A program made the position numbers and the translations under genes. Under the pieces are notes generated by a model that was given only the letters and a program-made list of their open reading frames with translations, was not told the DNA's origin and did no database searches. Positions 38,880-52,061 of a stretch of 64,000 bases of DNA are shown piece by piece (the stretch's first letter is position 1; each line of letters opens with the position of its first letter). Source of the stretch: Harmothoe impar (taxonomy: Eukaryota > Annelida > Polychaeta > Phyllodocida > Polynoidae); contig OX381716.1 in NCBI GenBank assembly GCA_947462335.1, forward strand, positions 10,674,861 to 10,738,860, written 5' to 3'.

Positions 38880-40292
38880 CATTCAATTAGCAATAAGCTC
38901 TTTTCATGAATTTAACTTAATTCTACTGCAGTAACACTTTGATCTTCTCCTTCTTATACTCCCGACGTTACATGAATCCTACCTTGAGCAGTATCTGTAC
39001 TTTTAAACATAGAAGAGATTTCCTAACATTTTCAACCATATTTAAATGAGTTCCCCCTTTGTGTACTCTCTACATTATGTCAATAATAAGGCCAAATTAA
39101 AAAAAAGGTTCTTTTTAGGTCACCCGACCGAGCCTACTATAATAGGGCTGACCTTACTTTTTTTTTATGCAATGCTGGAGAAATTTTCATATTTTTACAC
39201 CTTTTTCGTCAATTTTAGGGTTTACACACAAACTGGTTAGTACTTTCATGTTTAAAAAGAACAAAATAAATAATATCCGACCTACTGACTTTCTCCCCTT
39301 GTTACTTAAAGCATACCTTTGTTGTTTGCCTGATCATACCTTGGGGAAGTAGCTTTGATTTCTTCTCACAGATCTAACACCATCTGCTCCACCATTAAAG
39401 TGGGTATATATCCGATTTTTCCTCAAATTCAAAATCCTACTTTAATTTATTCCAAACGTATAATGTTTAGAGAATAGAGGTTAATTAAATGTCATCAATG
39501 GGTGTCACAAAGGTATCCTATGTCCCCCAACCATGGGCTTTTCTACTGTATTTTCAATGTGGGGAATAAAAGCGTGCACAAATTTATTTCAAAATTAGGG
39601 CAAATCACAGGGAATTAGGAGGAATGGAGCAGTTAGGAACATTCTGACTCATTTTTGGGAAAAACTATTCTTTGGTCCCAAACATTGGATGTACTAACTT
39701 TAATAACAAGTTTGCTTTTCTGTTTTTTTATGTATTCAGATTCATGATGTGTTCATTGTACCAAAACACTTTTCATCCATTTCTCATTTTGCCCATTCTC
39801 CTATTAACAACATTTTAATGGCTCATCTTTTGATTAGACAGCGTGCCTCTCATTTGCCTACAGTGAGCCATACTTCTATGCAGTAATGTTAAGTTGTGTA
39901 ATAATGCATCATGCCCATTTGTCGTCATCATGCGTTGCGAGGGCTACATTCATGATTTTGATTTTGCAATGTGTATTCATTTCATAAATGATATTTCAAA
40001 ATACAACAACAATCAAAAATAGCATGTGAAAAGCATGGTATACAATCCACAGTAGTCACATCCATCAGAGGGTCTTGTGCTGATATAATATAATGTATCA
40101 ATATAACATGACATATGTCTACAAGCATAACCATTACCATAATCATTTGCTGTTTCCAACAGCTTATATTGAGGTGCAATAATATTATATAATTTCAATA
40201 GTATCCTTGACACGCAATCATAATAATTGACAAAGCATTTCCCCCAAAGATGAGAGAGGTATACGTATCACATTGAGTGGCCTGAGCGGCCC
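38880..40292. other. No gene seen
   Basis: AT-rich non-coding DNA. Piece at about 39095-39180 (AGGTCACCCGACCGAGCC) is related to the interior of the foldback at 33.6 kb. Confidence 0.45.
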
Positions 40293-40750
40293 GGTTTCAT
40301 GTGAACGTCTGTGCACTGACAAACGTTCAAAGTGCAATCTTAATCTATAAGCTTAAATCATAATATGATAGTCTGATAGCTCTTAATTCTGTCTTAATGC
40401 TGAGTAAATAATCTTAGACAATCTTAAAAGTCAAACACACCAAATGAAGATGGTGCCACTAGTGGCGGTAAGCCTACGTAGTTCATTATAGGATAGACTT
40501 TTCAAATAGTATGTAATGTGGGATCTGCCCACCCCCCCGCCCCTATTTTTTTTTTTGGTTTAAATGTTTATGTTGTCTCATCTGGCTGTAGGATATATAC
40601 TATAAAGGCAGCCTCCGGTAACATAGATTGGGTATGTGACACTAGGTGGCAGGTAAAGGGGGAACTATCATATTATATATTAAGATTTAAGATCATAGAT
40701 TAAGATTGCACTCCGAACGTTTGTCCTCGCAACCAGGAGAGCTATCATGT
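40293..40750. repeat. Diverged GGGATAGCTCTC-type foldback
   Basis: Left GACAAACGTTCAAAGTGCAATCTTAATC-like and right GATTGCACTCCGAACGTTTG...AGGAGAGCTATC are inverted relative to each other and related to the elements at 5721 and 60334. Ends are eroded. Confidence 0.5.
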
Positions 40751-42109
40751 ATTTGCCATTCATGCACCATACTGAACATACAGGGTGGATAAACTCCTAG
40801 GGAGATGGCATGATGCATAAATGGAGTACTGGCTATGAAGCTACTAGCCGGGGCTGCATTTTAAGTGACATGGTCCGATTTTTTCGATATTCTAAATTCT
40901 ACTCTAATATGTTCCAAATGCTAGTACAAAATCATGTTTGAAGAATGGGGCACAATAAAATGTCATCTATGGACAATTATACCTTAAATAGAGGGTCAAA
41001 TATGGCCCAGGTATAGTTCTTATGGTGCATTTTCAAAGGGGAGAATTATAGCCTGCACTCCGAAAATAGGAAATTGAGCCAAAATCTGATAATAAGCCCA
41101 ATTTCAAGCTGAATTCTAGGGAATAAAAGTATTTAGCACATGTAATATTGCCATAGGAAACATTCTGGTTCATTTTAAACAAAATTAGTTTTTTAGTCCT
41201 AATCATCAGACTATGTCACTTTAAGAAACTTGCTGACAAAAGACATTAAAATAGCATGCTGCGTTTAAGGAAGCATACCCTGCTGGCCATTCAGTGGGTT
41301 CTGGCTGGGATTAGGGTTGACATTCTGGGGCTCAGACACATGGCTAGATTCATGCCCCATGCTAATCTTACAGGGTTGACAAAAGAGTTGGCATCCTGCA
41401 TGCAATTACGGTCTAGCGACAAAACTAGCAGGGACCGGCAAACCTCAGCCAGCGGCCACTGTTTAGATGTTTAGATAAGACCGGGGTGAGGCTCCCTATG
41501 TCTGCCTCTCACACACTTTTACCCCTAATTCACCCTCTGACCCAGTTGTGTCTACCTTGCCCCCATATTTGTACCAGCTGTTATTACCAAAGAGGTGGAG
41601 TCAACTCTCCCCCTGGTATAGAGCCCCACAACAAATGTCTCAGGATGAGATTACAACAGTGTAAGGATGACTCGATTTGGATAGCCTTGTCGCTAGACTG
41701 ATTAGCACCGACAAGTTACTTGCAGCAGCTGCAATCATGCATGATGTAGACCAAGGACATATAGCACAGTCTTTTAGGCAAGCACTCTGCCAGGATAAAT
41801 AAAAGAAATTTCAATTCAATTCAATTCAAGCAGTATGAGCTAACCATGGTGCAAAATAAATGTAGTAGAAAAAGAGGAAGAAGGAGAAGAAAAATGCTGC
41901 ATGAATGTAGCACCCATACATGTAACATTCAGACCAAGTATGCAGCCCCTAACCCTTTAAGGACGGATGTCGCTAAAAGTTGATATATTTCGTCATGATG
42001 CACCAATGCAGCTCCACTGAGTAACTCACCTGTGCTGTTTTCTAGCATCATGCTGACCCTTCGGGAGTGTCTCAACACCTTCGGTCAGCATGATACTTGA
42101 ATGCAGCAC
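40751..42109. other. No gene seen
   Basis: Includes a diverged duplicate (about 41270-41345, TTCAGTGGGTTCTGGCTGGG) of sequence inside inverted-repeat arm A, plus GCATCATG repeat units. Confidence 0.45.
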
Positions 42110-44640
42110 TAGCAAGTTACTTACTTGGGCTGCATTCATACATCATGATGACCAGGGCATTATGCATTAAAGCAGTATCCAGCCTTTAAAGGGCTAAGTG
42201 TGGTGCATTGCTAAGTGGGTCTGGGCTAGGATCCGGACAGACATCCTGGGGCTCAGACACATGGGCCGTACAGATGTAGCGGTGGTCAGGGGGCTTTGTG
42301 GTCAGCAAGTCATTAGTAGTACAGCACCACACCCAGGGTTAGAAACGGACCATTACAGGGTATCCTCCATACATGGGTCTGGGTAGATTTTAAGCGGAGG
42401 ATCCATTAGTTGTATTGCTTGGGGGAAAGAGTAAGAGATAGACATAAGTTGGACAACTATGGAAGTTAACCATCAACTTCTTAAAACCTTTTCAAAAACT
42501 GGCTCTTTGATGTCAGACAAATGATGCCTGAAAATAGGTAAATTCCACTCACCTTTATCCACTGTATGCATGAATACCTCAAATAGACTTTTAGGGACCC
42601 TCTTCATCAGTCTTATTCTAATTGGCTGACCAAAATCCTGGCATGTATATTTTGTTGGCTCAAGTGAGCTGAAAGCTTATCCACTGTGAGTTCTAACATG
42701 AGAGTAGCTTGGAATAACACCTACATTGGTTGATATTACCTCAAAGTGCCATGCTAGCCAACAACTACTATGTGGGAATGTTTCTAGAAAATGTAGTTTT
42801 GCACCTTTGGTGATAGTGTCAATTGAAGATTCCCTCCAAACAGAACGTTCGCAACTGGGGAGATTCTGGGGAAGTCACCATAACACAAGAAAGACACGAG
42901 ATACTCCCAAGAATTGTGAATGTGTCCTATTCACAAAATGGACTTAGAAATTGAACGTTCGCGACTTTGACGAATGGCACAAGTTAAAACTTGTTCAAAA
43001 AACACATTAAAAAAAAAAAAAATTCCCTGGAATATGCCACAAAATGGGGATCACGACTCAAGAATGGCAGGAGCTCCACTTGCAGGGAATTTAATGCCCT
43101 CTTCTTATTAGAATTCACCTCTCTTTATATGTGTAATAAAAAAGAAGCATTATGTCAACTTATTAAAAAGGATGGGGATTTGGCCAGCTTAAATTGCTTT
43201 TACAGTGTTGGATGTTTTGACATTAATTTTAATCTCGGTTTAGGTGACAAATGATAATGAGGATTTTGGACATGTATGTACTTATATATGAGAACAACCT
43301 GCGTAAGAACCTCACCTGATATATGAGGTGGATTCTTTTATTTCAATCATATTCTAGTCAACAAAGTACTGTCCACAGCCAGGGCATACACAGAAATATC
43401 TAAGGGACTACCGGCATCCGTTTGGGGCCACATCAGCTTAACCCGGTAAGGATGAATGTTTTTAAGAGATGACATTGGTCGTCATGATGCCTTGGTGCAT
43501 CATACCGACCCTTCATGGGCGTATCAACCCAATAGGGTGGGCATGAAGCTTGAATGCGGCTCTAACGAGTTACTCACCAGTGCTGCATTCATACATCATG
43601 ACGACCAAGGCATGATGCATTAATGCTGTACTTAAAGGGTTAAACATCATAACTAGCCTATACAACAATACAATGATTCATCATGACAGCCTCCAGATGT
43701 CCTTTAGGGCCTCCCTATTGGAGATGCCTTCATTGGTCCAATGATAAACAGGATGTTGTAACCAGATTAAATCCTGCCAGGGTTTTATCCCCTGTCTGGA
43801 TGAATCCTTACAATGGGCTGCCAGTGAGCATCTTCATCTTCCTCCTAACCTGCTTCTAATTGACAGCTAACTAATGATATGCAGAGTTTGTTGGCTTCAA
43901 CCAAAAAGTCATTGTCTCACATTTAACCTGAAAGTGGCACTCTTGCTAATTACTAGTACCCACTTATTGTGGACCCTTGGGCCACTTTTGGCGTTCCCCC
44001 AATTTCCAACAATTTGAAATGGCTCGCCAATTAGCTACTTTGAATAATAAATGATGAAATTATTTTCATCAGTTCATTTATCGCTCTTTGTGTCTGTGTT
44101 TTTCTAAAGGATAGGGATTTAGGTAGATTCAATTCCTATAGCTTGTGTTGGTGCCGTCCTAGGGGACAGGCGGAAGAGGACAGGTGGGCAACCCTGTTGC
44201 TAGACAGAATGTGTGACACAGACAAAGGTGAGATTCACCTCCAATTCCTATAGCTTGAAGTAACATTGATAACTGCCCATTTCATAAAAACAAATAATGA
44301 AAATTCAATATCAGTCAGAGTCAACAGCAAAAGCCCAGCCATGCCACTGATGAAGCACATCTACATCTAGGGCATTTCACAACATCAATGAAGGTTTAAA
44401 ATCTAACAGCAGGCTAAACTGACCCAACTATACTGTATGCTGCTCTGTTCTGTTGTTAATTGCACATAGAAGTTAATGAGCAAGACTTGCCTAATAAGTC
44501 ACCATTTCTGGCACCGTGGATCTATAAAAGGGGAGCTTAGGGAGCCTGGTTGGTGTCCTTGGAGGCACTCCAGGATGAATAAGGCTTAGTGGGTGTGGCA
44601 CCCTAAGGACCAGACTGGTAGTTAGTTAACCCCTTTAAGA
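42110..44640. repeat. Large inverted repeat, arm A
   Basis: Reverse complement of most of 61035-63940. Matching landmarks: AGTGGGTCTGGGCTAGGATC (42210) with GATCCTAGCCCAGACCCACT (63822), the MITEs at 42832 and 63000, GATGAATGTTTTTAAGAGAT (43451) with its complement near 62614, and GAATAAGGCTTAGTGGGTGT (44577) with its complement near 61065. No coding frames of interest inside. The arms have diverged by substitutions and insertions. Confidence 0.8.
42832..43087. repeat. MITE, CCCTCCAAAC family (within arm A)
   Basis: CCCTCCAAACAGAACGTTCG ... TTGCAGGG; belongs to the sub-type with ACACAAGAAAGACACGAGAT and AATTCCCTGGAATATGCCAC, like 48187 and 63000. Confidence 0.7.
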
Positions 44641-45490
44641 ACCACTTTCTTTACTGTGTCATGCTCATTCTTGTGGTAGTATAAACATTAATCCTGCAGC
44701 CAGACTGGTGCTCATTTAACCCTTTAAGAAGTACTTTACTGCCTCATGATCTAATTCTTACCATACTGATTCTCTCTCTGCATGTCAGTCCAGTAGGGTT
44801 ATCAGGATGCACTAATGCAGCCCTGGTTAACCTAGTAGGTATATAGTGACATCAAATGTACCTCCCTTTGTTCTGTATAAATATACATTTACTTCTTCTA
44901 CTGCCCATGTAGACTAAAAACCTTAGTTTATACTGTAAAACAGCAGTAGATTTGATTAATCAGCTTTACTTACTATATGTCTGCATTTATACATCATGTT
45001 GACCCTCAGCAAGGATATCACTCCTGCAGGGTTGATGGTTTACTTAAAGTGAAATAATCACTGAGCGTTTCCCACTCACAATACTTGTACTGTTCTAGTC
45101 TACTATGTGGTTAAGTGTGAGTGGTGAGAATGCCCCTTTAAGTGCAGCAGTGGAGAGTGTCTTCAGCAGTGGAGAGTCTCTTCAGCAGTGGAGAGCGCAT
45201 TTACGTATAACGACCATGAGGGCATCGCACAGTAAATCACTTTGCTGTCCTTAAAGGGTTAAGATGCTGCTGCAGGGTTGGATGTGGTGGGTGTCTGCAG
45301 CCTCTGTGCTTATCCCTCTTGCTGTATCTAACACTGCCACATCATGGCTATCCTGGTCAATGAGGACGGGTATTCCTGACAGTTTACCATTTAACCCCTT
45401 AAAGGCAACATGTCATCCCTTATTGTGTCTTTAACACTGCCACACCACGGCCAGCTATTGATCAATGAGGGGCAATAAGCCCTACAGTTT
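44641..45490. other. No gene seen; one short MITE inside
   Basis: Contains the third TTAA-flanked MITE (45044-45142: TTAAAGTGAAATAATCACTG ... GAATGCCCCTTTAA) and CAGCAGTGGAGAGT direct repeats at about 45145-45200. Confidence 0.55.
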
Positions 45491-45575
45491 ACCATTTAAA
45501 GGTATACAACACAATCTAGCTAATTGAAGTTCGACCAACAATTTTCCTAAATGAATCTTAGGTATGATAGCCTGA
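45491..45575. repeat. Truncated TTAA MITE (AGGTATACAACAC end)
   Basis: TTTAAAGGTATACAACACAA plus about 70 bp match the inverted right end of the element at 35971-36534; the other end is missing. Confidence 0.65.
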
Positions 45576-45993
45576 TACTTTAACTTTTGCAAACTCTCAT
45601 TGTATCCCCAGCTTTTTACCTCTTTTCATGGAAAATTTAAAAGGTATCCTGGAGTCAACATGAAACTTTGATGTGAGCGATTTCTTAGAACTAGCTACAC
45701 AAGACAGCTCGCCCACAAAGACATCTCATCAACAGTTATGTTGTATCCAACGAGTTTTTCCAGAAATTTCCAAGCTTTGGTGAGAAAAAGATCACTACTT
45801 GACTCCTGGGTCATATATTACTTTGGTTATCCAAGCGGCCTGCAGAAGGAGGCCCAGCATGGTAACCACAGAAACCTGATTACAGGATCCATGCCTGCAG
45901 GCCTGACTCAGAGACCCTGTGCAGGACATGAAGTAAGCTCAGCTGCCTGCCGTTATATCATTAGGGACTGGTCATTGTCTGACAACAGGGGCA

Positions 45994-46383
45994 GGTTGTG
46001 TCTCACCAACTTGGGCCAATATTTTCATCTATAACCGGGTGCTGTCTATGACCGGGTGCCATCTATGACCGGGTGCCATCTATGACCGGGTGTCATCTAT
46101 GACCGGGTGTCATCTATGACCGGGTGTCATCTATGACTGGGTGCCGTCTATGACCGGCCACCTTAAAATATAAGATTTAGAAAAAATAAATTTCTTCTTT
46201 GATATGTAAGGGATGAAATAAAGAAAATGGCGGTGGTTACATATATATAATATCTTCACCTGCCCTAGATAAACCTTGTTCTCTCGGGAGGTCATAAACA
46301 GCACCTGGTCATAGATGCCACCCGGTCATAGACGCCACCCGGTCATAGACGGAAACATTGGCCCAAGTTGGTGAGACACAGCC
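45994..46383. repeat. GGCTGTGTCTCAC family, copy C
   Basis: Ends GGTTGTGTCTCACCAACTTG and the complement at 46350-46383, flanked on both sides by GGCA (45990-45993, 46384-46387). Seven or more tandem units of ATGACCGGGTGYCATCT at the left and three inverted units at the right. Confidence 0.85.
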
Positions 46384-46888
46384 GGCAGTGGTGAAAAATG
46401 ATGCGGATGTGCAAAAATATCTACTGACACCCACCGACCCCACCCCATTAGATCAGACAGAATCTTTAATGCCCCACGCCTACAGAAAAAGCTCTGACAT
46501 TATTCAACAGTAATGTAATTGTTTTTTTGCTAAAAAAGGGTTATAAGTTTTCATCCTTTCCCCCCACGCCCACACCCCCCTTAACAGGACCAGATTGATT
46601 TTTTTACGCCCTCCCCCAAGAAACCAACACACGATCGTGGGTAATAAATGACTACTCCTTCACTGCAGAAAACCTACCTCGTAGCCCACCTGAACCTGCC
46701 CATTTGTTCATTATGGCTTCAGGTGATTCTTTATAAGCTAGGTCAACTTAATTATACACATTCACCTAAGGCGACAGGTCTCAGGTTCCGAGCTTGAGGC
46801 AGTTAGAAGGTAAATGTGTTAGGTCCCTGCAGAGGGAGCCAATCATCATCTACCTGTCCTTATTCCTTCTGTGATTTCTTGGTACCTG
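46384..46888. other. No gene seen
   Basis: Non-coding spacer, no features. Confidence 0.45.
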
Positions 46889-47220
46889 CCCTCCAAACAG
46901 AACTCAAGAATGACACAAGTTGGAAAGTTCATATTTCCCAAGAAATGCACAAGCTATATACACAAGAATAGTGAGCGTTCCTTGTGACATGTTCAATTTT
47001 GATGTGAATTTCCTGAGTTTTAATCATGCAAACAACCAGAAATTGCATGAGTAGAACGAAGACCTGTGTTTTACGAGTTTCACTGCAAGAAATGACAATA
47101 ATATACAACACAAGAAAATTAAAAAGAAATAACATTCAAAAAACATTCAAAAAATGTTCTAAAATTCCCAAGTTCTGACACGAGAATAGCACATGTTCCG
47201 CTTGAGATTTTCTTTGCAGG
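46889..47220. repeat. MITE, CCCTCCAAAC family
   Basis: CCCTCCAAACAGAACTCAAG at the left, ...CTTGAGATTTTCTTTGCAGG at the right; same long sub-type as 33.3 kb. Confidence 0.75.
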
Positions 47221-48186
47221 ATGAGCTAGGCTTCCCATATTCCAATATCCTTGTCCTTTATCCAGTGTCCAACACTCTGTAGCTGTCTCATGATGTTTTA
47301 TTTACATGGACTCAGGACGTGTACCTGCCATCCCCTATACTATTTAACCCCATGAGACATCTGCTACAGAGCGTACAATCCCTGCAGTTACAATAAATGG
47401 GGGCAGAAGTGAAGTCTCACCCAACCTAACACCTCTGCTACTAAGCCTTACCTATATAAAACACCAACACCCTGTCTGAATCTGCATTAGGCAGAGCTGG
47501 GAGTAAAGGGTGAATCATCACTAAAGGCAGTAGTCCACTGCAGGTGAGTTGGCTGACAGACACTCATACATTGCAGTGTTGAGACGGCAGGAATAAAACT
47601 TTTATCATCTATTGGTTGTAATACGGGCTATAATTAGTCCTGTCATGATTGACCAAAATGGTCACTATAGATCCCGTTATGATGTAAGATTAAAGTAACA
47701 AGCAACAGAAGTCATCTGCCTGTGGATCTTAGAGAAGGGCGTTCTTGCTCATGAATTCTAAAGGGCTCCTCCTTACGACAGCTACAGAGCAGATGTTACA
47801 TAAATGATAATCTATGCGGCTAGAAATACACTCCTGTGGTGGTCTTGGAGGGCCATAGACTCTAATCTAGAGGACATTTGCTTATTCTTCTGTAGGGTAT
47901 GTGGGAATGATATATCACAATTTTAAGCTTCATATATCCAAGTTATTGCTTTGAGCCTGGAGTTTATTACCCTTTCATGTTGATGTCTAGCAAATATAAT
48001 ACTATAATGAATTATTATCTCCCTCTATGATACCAGTGAGTGTTTAGGAGTTCAAATTATTGTGTGTTAAACCTTGAATGTGTATAATGTATGATATATT
48101 TTGAACTAGGTATAGACACTTTTTCCTAATTAGCTATATTTAATGTCAACATTTTACATGATCAACAATATTCCGACTGATCACTA
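47221..48186. other. No gene seen
   Basis: Non-coding; nothing recognised. Confidence 0.45.
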
Positions 48187-48463
48187 CCCTGCAAACAAAA
48201 TCACAAGCGGAACCCGTGCCATTCTTGAGTCTTGACTTGTGATCACCAACAGATTTTCGAACATTTTGTGACTGTTTTGTGGCATATTACCGGGAATTTC
48301 TTGTTTTTTGGATAAGTTTTTTTATGAGTTTTACGACAAGTTTTGACTTCATTTTGTGAATAGGACACGTTCACAATTCTTGTGAATATCTCGTGTCTTT
48401 CATGTGTTTTCCCCAGATTCTCCCCAGTCACGAACGTTCAATTCCCGAGTTCTGTTTGGAGGG
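48187..48463. repeat. MITE, CCCTCCAAAC family, TA-flanked
   Basis: CCCTGCAAACAAAATCACAA ... GAGTTCTGTTTGGAGGG with TA on both sides (ACTA|CCC and GGG|TACC), supporting a TA target as in Tc1/mariner-type elements. Confidence 0.8.
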
Positions 48464-48779
48464 TACCAAAGACACGCTTTTGCTAGTTTCTAAATTTCAT
48501 GTTCCTGTTCAAACATTTTATTTGACTTATATGACGGATAAAATTGCAAGAAATAGTAGTATGATATAGCACATGATATAAGCTGCAGCACAATAATTCA
48601 TTTACCTAATTGAATATATGCAGAGGGTTGTGCTTATCTCTCATTAATTACATAGTTGAATCTGGTACAATATGATGAATGCAATAAGAAAGAGGATTAC
48701 TTCATGTAAACAAGTTGCTAATCCTTACAGCTGCAAAGGAGGACAATCTCAGTCTACTGTGTGATGTTGATAAGCTAGG

Positions 48780-49058
48780 GCTTTAGCGACTGGTCATCTT
48801 TTTAACAACGGGGGGATCGGTGGATTTTCGCGTTAGCGGCTCCAAATTTTTTTGGTCCACCCTTCAGGCAAGTTGAAATTGAGCATGGCCGACACCTTTG
48901 AGCTATAGTAAGATGCAGGCTTTATAGAGAGAGAGGATTACTTCAAAAGGTTCCAAATGTTTTTGGTCCCCCCCTCCAAGGGGTCAAACATTTTTGCCCC
49001 CCCCCAAATCCACCAACCCCTCCCCCCATTTTGTTAAAAGATGACCACTCCCTTAGAA
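48780..49058. repeat. Foldback, GGGAGTGGTCATCTTTTAAC family
   Basis: Left GACTGGTCATCTTTTTAACA, GGTGGATTTT; right AAATCCACCAACCC...TTTTGTTAAAAGATGACCAC, inverted with a few changes. A second copy lies at 50627-50936; half copies near 4889, 54838 and 55326. Confidence 0.7.
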
Positions 49059-49316
49059 CACCCATCTAGAGCTGGAGGGAAATAAGATAACAATTTCAAC
49101 CATGAAAACAAGTTTTTAAAACCTTAATTGTACATCAATGTGTGGCAAGTGTAGATTCCTATAAGTTCCAGAAGGGAAGAGATGAACCAAAGTGTGACAC
49201 ATCCATCAACCCTTTGTGTCATCCTAGAGATGTAGGCCTTTACAACCAATATCAAAGTAGAGCTCTCTCTATATATATTTAGGGCCTTAGCAAGATGATC
49301 AGTGGATAGCGCCATT

Positions 49317-49840
49317 CCCACTGGTACAAGGTCTATTCCCAGTACTCACAGCAACCAGCTTGGTCAAATCTCGTGGCCGAGATTAGGGTACAAACAGGGC
49401 TCAGGTATTGTGAATAGGTTGTACCTGGACACTCCTAATGTCAACTGTGTCCAGTATAGTGTAGTGGATAGCACTGCAGACTCATGATGCAGAGTACATG
49501 AGTTCAAATCTCTTCCAGGCAATGCCTGGTAATCAAATTCATAAGTATAGCAATTTTGGAAACAGAATACATTATTCACAATACTAGAGAAAATTTAGAA
49601 ATATGTATTTAAAGGACATAGTGTTATTTGGCCTGGTAGGGATTTGAACTTGGGCTCCCAGTATTATGAGTCCACAGTGCTAACCACTACACTATACTGG
49701 ACACAGGTGACATTAGGAGTGTCCAGGTACAACCTATTCACAATACCTGAGCCCTGTTTGTACCCTAATCTCGGCCACGAGATTTGGCTGAGCTGGTCCT
49801 TGCAGAGCAAAGGGTTATGATTGTTACCAGTGGTCCAAAA
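49317..49840. repeat. Foldback with tRNA-like (Pol III) sequence in each arm
   Basis: Arms of about 150 bp are inverted copies (TCTCGTGGCCGAGATTAGGG / CCCTAATCTCGGCCACGAGA; GGTTGTACCTGGACACTCCT). At the inner edge each arm has A-box-like TAGTGTAGTGGATAGCA and B-box-like AGTTCAAATCTC about 30 bp apart (49459-49511 +; 49639-49692 -). This looks like two opposed tRNA-derived SINEs or a SINE-bearing foldback. Confidence 0.7.
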
Positions 49841-50626
49841 GGTGGAGCCACTGTATCTCGCTAATGCGGAATATAGGATGAACAGGATGTTGTCAAATGT
49901 AACATAAATAGGAAGTGCCACAATAGGAATCAGGTGAAGTGCTCTGAATGAAGTCTACATAAATGGAGGGCAACCAGGATTTATTAAATAAGAGGTCTAC
50001 CTGGCTTTGCTGTCAACTACCTATCGGCTTCCTGGTATGACACAAATAGCAGTTGAATAGGTTTGAGAAGGGTAATGTATAGATACTTTCAATTGAGAGC
50101 TCGCACATACATATTGAAATGGGGCATGCTGTAAATATGTACAATAGAAATGTTAAGGTCTAGGTATTAGATTAGGAGCTAAATGGCTGTTTATGATAAC
50201 ATTGTCTGAATGACTTGCTAATAAATCTTATCCTGCCATTTGCCCTGCGTTTATACAGGACATACATATTTGATTTCTATTTCTAGTGGTTAATATTGTT
50301 TTGATACACTTTTCTACCCTATGCTATAACCGAACACACTAATTTGAATACCTGCGCTAAAACGGGTGGATACAGAATTGTGTCTTTTGGAATTCAACAT
50401 GCAGTTACTTAATGTCAAATGGTCTAAATCTTATGAGACGTAATACATTTGTCTAAACTAAGCTCCCCTTTACAAGCAGCCATGCATCCCGGACTTACAG
50501 TTTTCTGAACCACAGTGAATTATCACATGAAAGCCTTACTTGCATACAAACAACACCCTTTATTTTGACAAACCCTTCATACCGCACAGGGAGTCTCAAA
50601 AATGCTTATTTTGTCCTACAGTGATA
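49841..50626. other. No gene seen
   Basis: AT-rich non-coding sequence; no recognisable repeat. Confidence 0.4.
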
Positions 50627-50936
50627 TTAGGGAGAGGTCATTTTTGATTTGATTTGATTCGAAATTCTGTTATTTATCCTGGCAGGGGGGGGGGGGGGTT
50701 CAGTGGTTTTTCGCGAGAGCGGGTCTTTTGTCCCTCCCCATGTGAGTGGTCAAAATGTTTTTCAGTCCCCCAAGGCAGGTTGAAAATGATCGGGGCTGAC
50801 CCCTTTGAGCTATTTAACCGCGCTGACTTTTTTGCTAAAAAGGGGTGCAATTTTTTGGTCTCCCCTCAGGAGGGGACCAAAATCCACCAACCCCCCCCCC
50901 CCCCAATGTTGTCAAAAAATGGCCTCTCCCTTAACA
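50627..50936. repeat. Foldback, GGGAGTGGTCATCTTTTAAC family, copy 2
   Basis: TTAGGGAGAGGTCATTTTTG ... GTTGTCAAAAAATGGCCTCT(CCC), with G/C homopolymers inside the ends. The open frame across 50654-51007 is repeat-derived. Confidence 0.6.
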
Positions 50937-52061
50937 AGGGGCCGATATATGGGATGTGCCAGAGATTTATTTCCTTAATCCTTCCAAGCGAAACCATATT
51001 TCAGTGATCAATCACTAGTTAGTGATCAATCACTAGTAGAATCCATCATATCGTTAATGGTCTCAGTCCCATGAGACATATTGCATTTCTGGAAAATAAG
51101 CTGTCATTTACAAGCAGGCATGCATCGTAGATATTCATCTTGTTGTAATACCGTAAATATCAAATATAAGCAAATTATATGTAAGCCTAACTAGGGTGTA
51201 AGCCGCACCCCTAGCTTTGATAGATCCTACAAATTGCACAGGGGTCTCAGAAATGCTTATTTTTTATTCCTGTACTATACAGGCCTGGGCCTCTACCTGA
51301 GACTTTACATTACCATTAACATAGGCCAAATAATATGACATATCAGAAGTCCATTCCCTTTGCCCCTCCAAAAATAACCATAGTTCAGTGATCAATCATC
51401 AGTAAGTGCTAGGGTGAGCAAGCTTAAAGTGATGCCTTAAAAGCACAAAGTGTATTGGTGAAATGATACATCCCCCATCCACCTTTGTAGTAGCCTGCTG
51501 TCAGTGATAAGTCCCACCTTGTCAGCCTCATCTGCTGTACACCACCCCTAGTGTTTGACAGTTTTAAAGCACACTCATGAAATGGTTATATGATATTTTA
51601 GAGAAACTTGATTTTAGTGCAATGTCTTTGTAGTGCCTTATCTTATAAGACATCTGAAGACATCCCAGGTAGAAGAATATTAGGAAAAATATCATAATCT
51701 ATCATACTTGACCATGATTAAACATGAATAACCATAATGCATCATCCTTTTTGCCTGCATGATTTACTATGATCCATTTCTGTGCAAAAACTATGATCCA
51801 ATTAACATAAGAACGCACAATATTTATTATCATTTTCTTCTACCAGGGGTGCTTTGTACATCTATAACCGGCTATAACCAGCATAGGGTATGACATTTTA
51901 AAAGCACACTTATGAAATGGTTATATGATATTACAGAGAAATTTGATTTTAATGCTTCATGGTGCCATCTAAGAGTGCATTGGATGGCCATGCTATGTTT
52001 CACCACTACCAGCTAAGAGATATAAAATGACATCAAACATCATGCAGCTTATACATCCCTC
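50937..52061. other. No gene seen
   Basis: Non-coding. AAGCCGCACCC fragment near 51205-51220, and two diverged copies of TTTTAAAGCACACTCATGAAATGG-like sequence (51563, 51896). Confidence 0.4.

Noticed and set aside
50654..51007. Possible host exon (117-residue frame)
   Set aside because: Lies inside a foldback with G and C homopolymers and has no recognisable domain or splice context.
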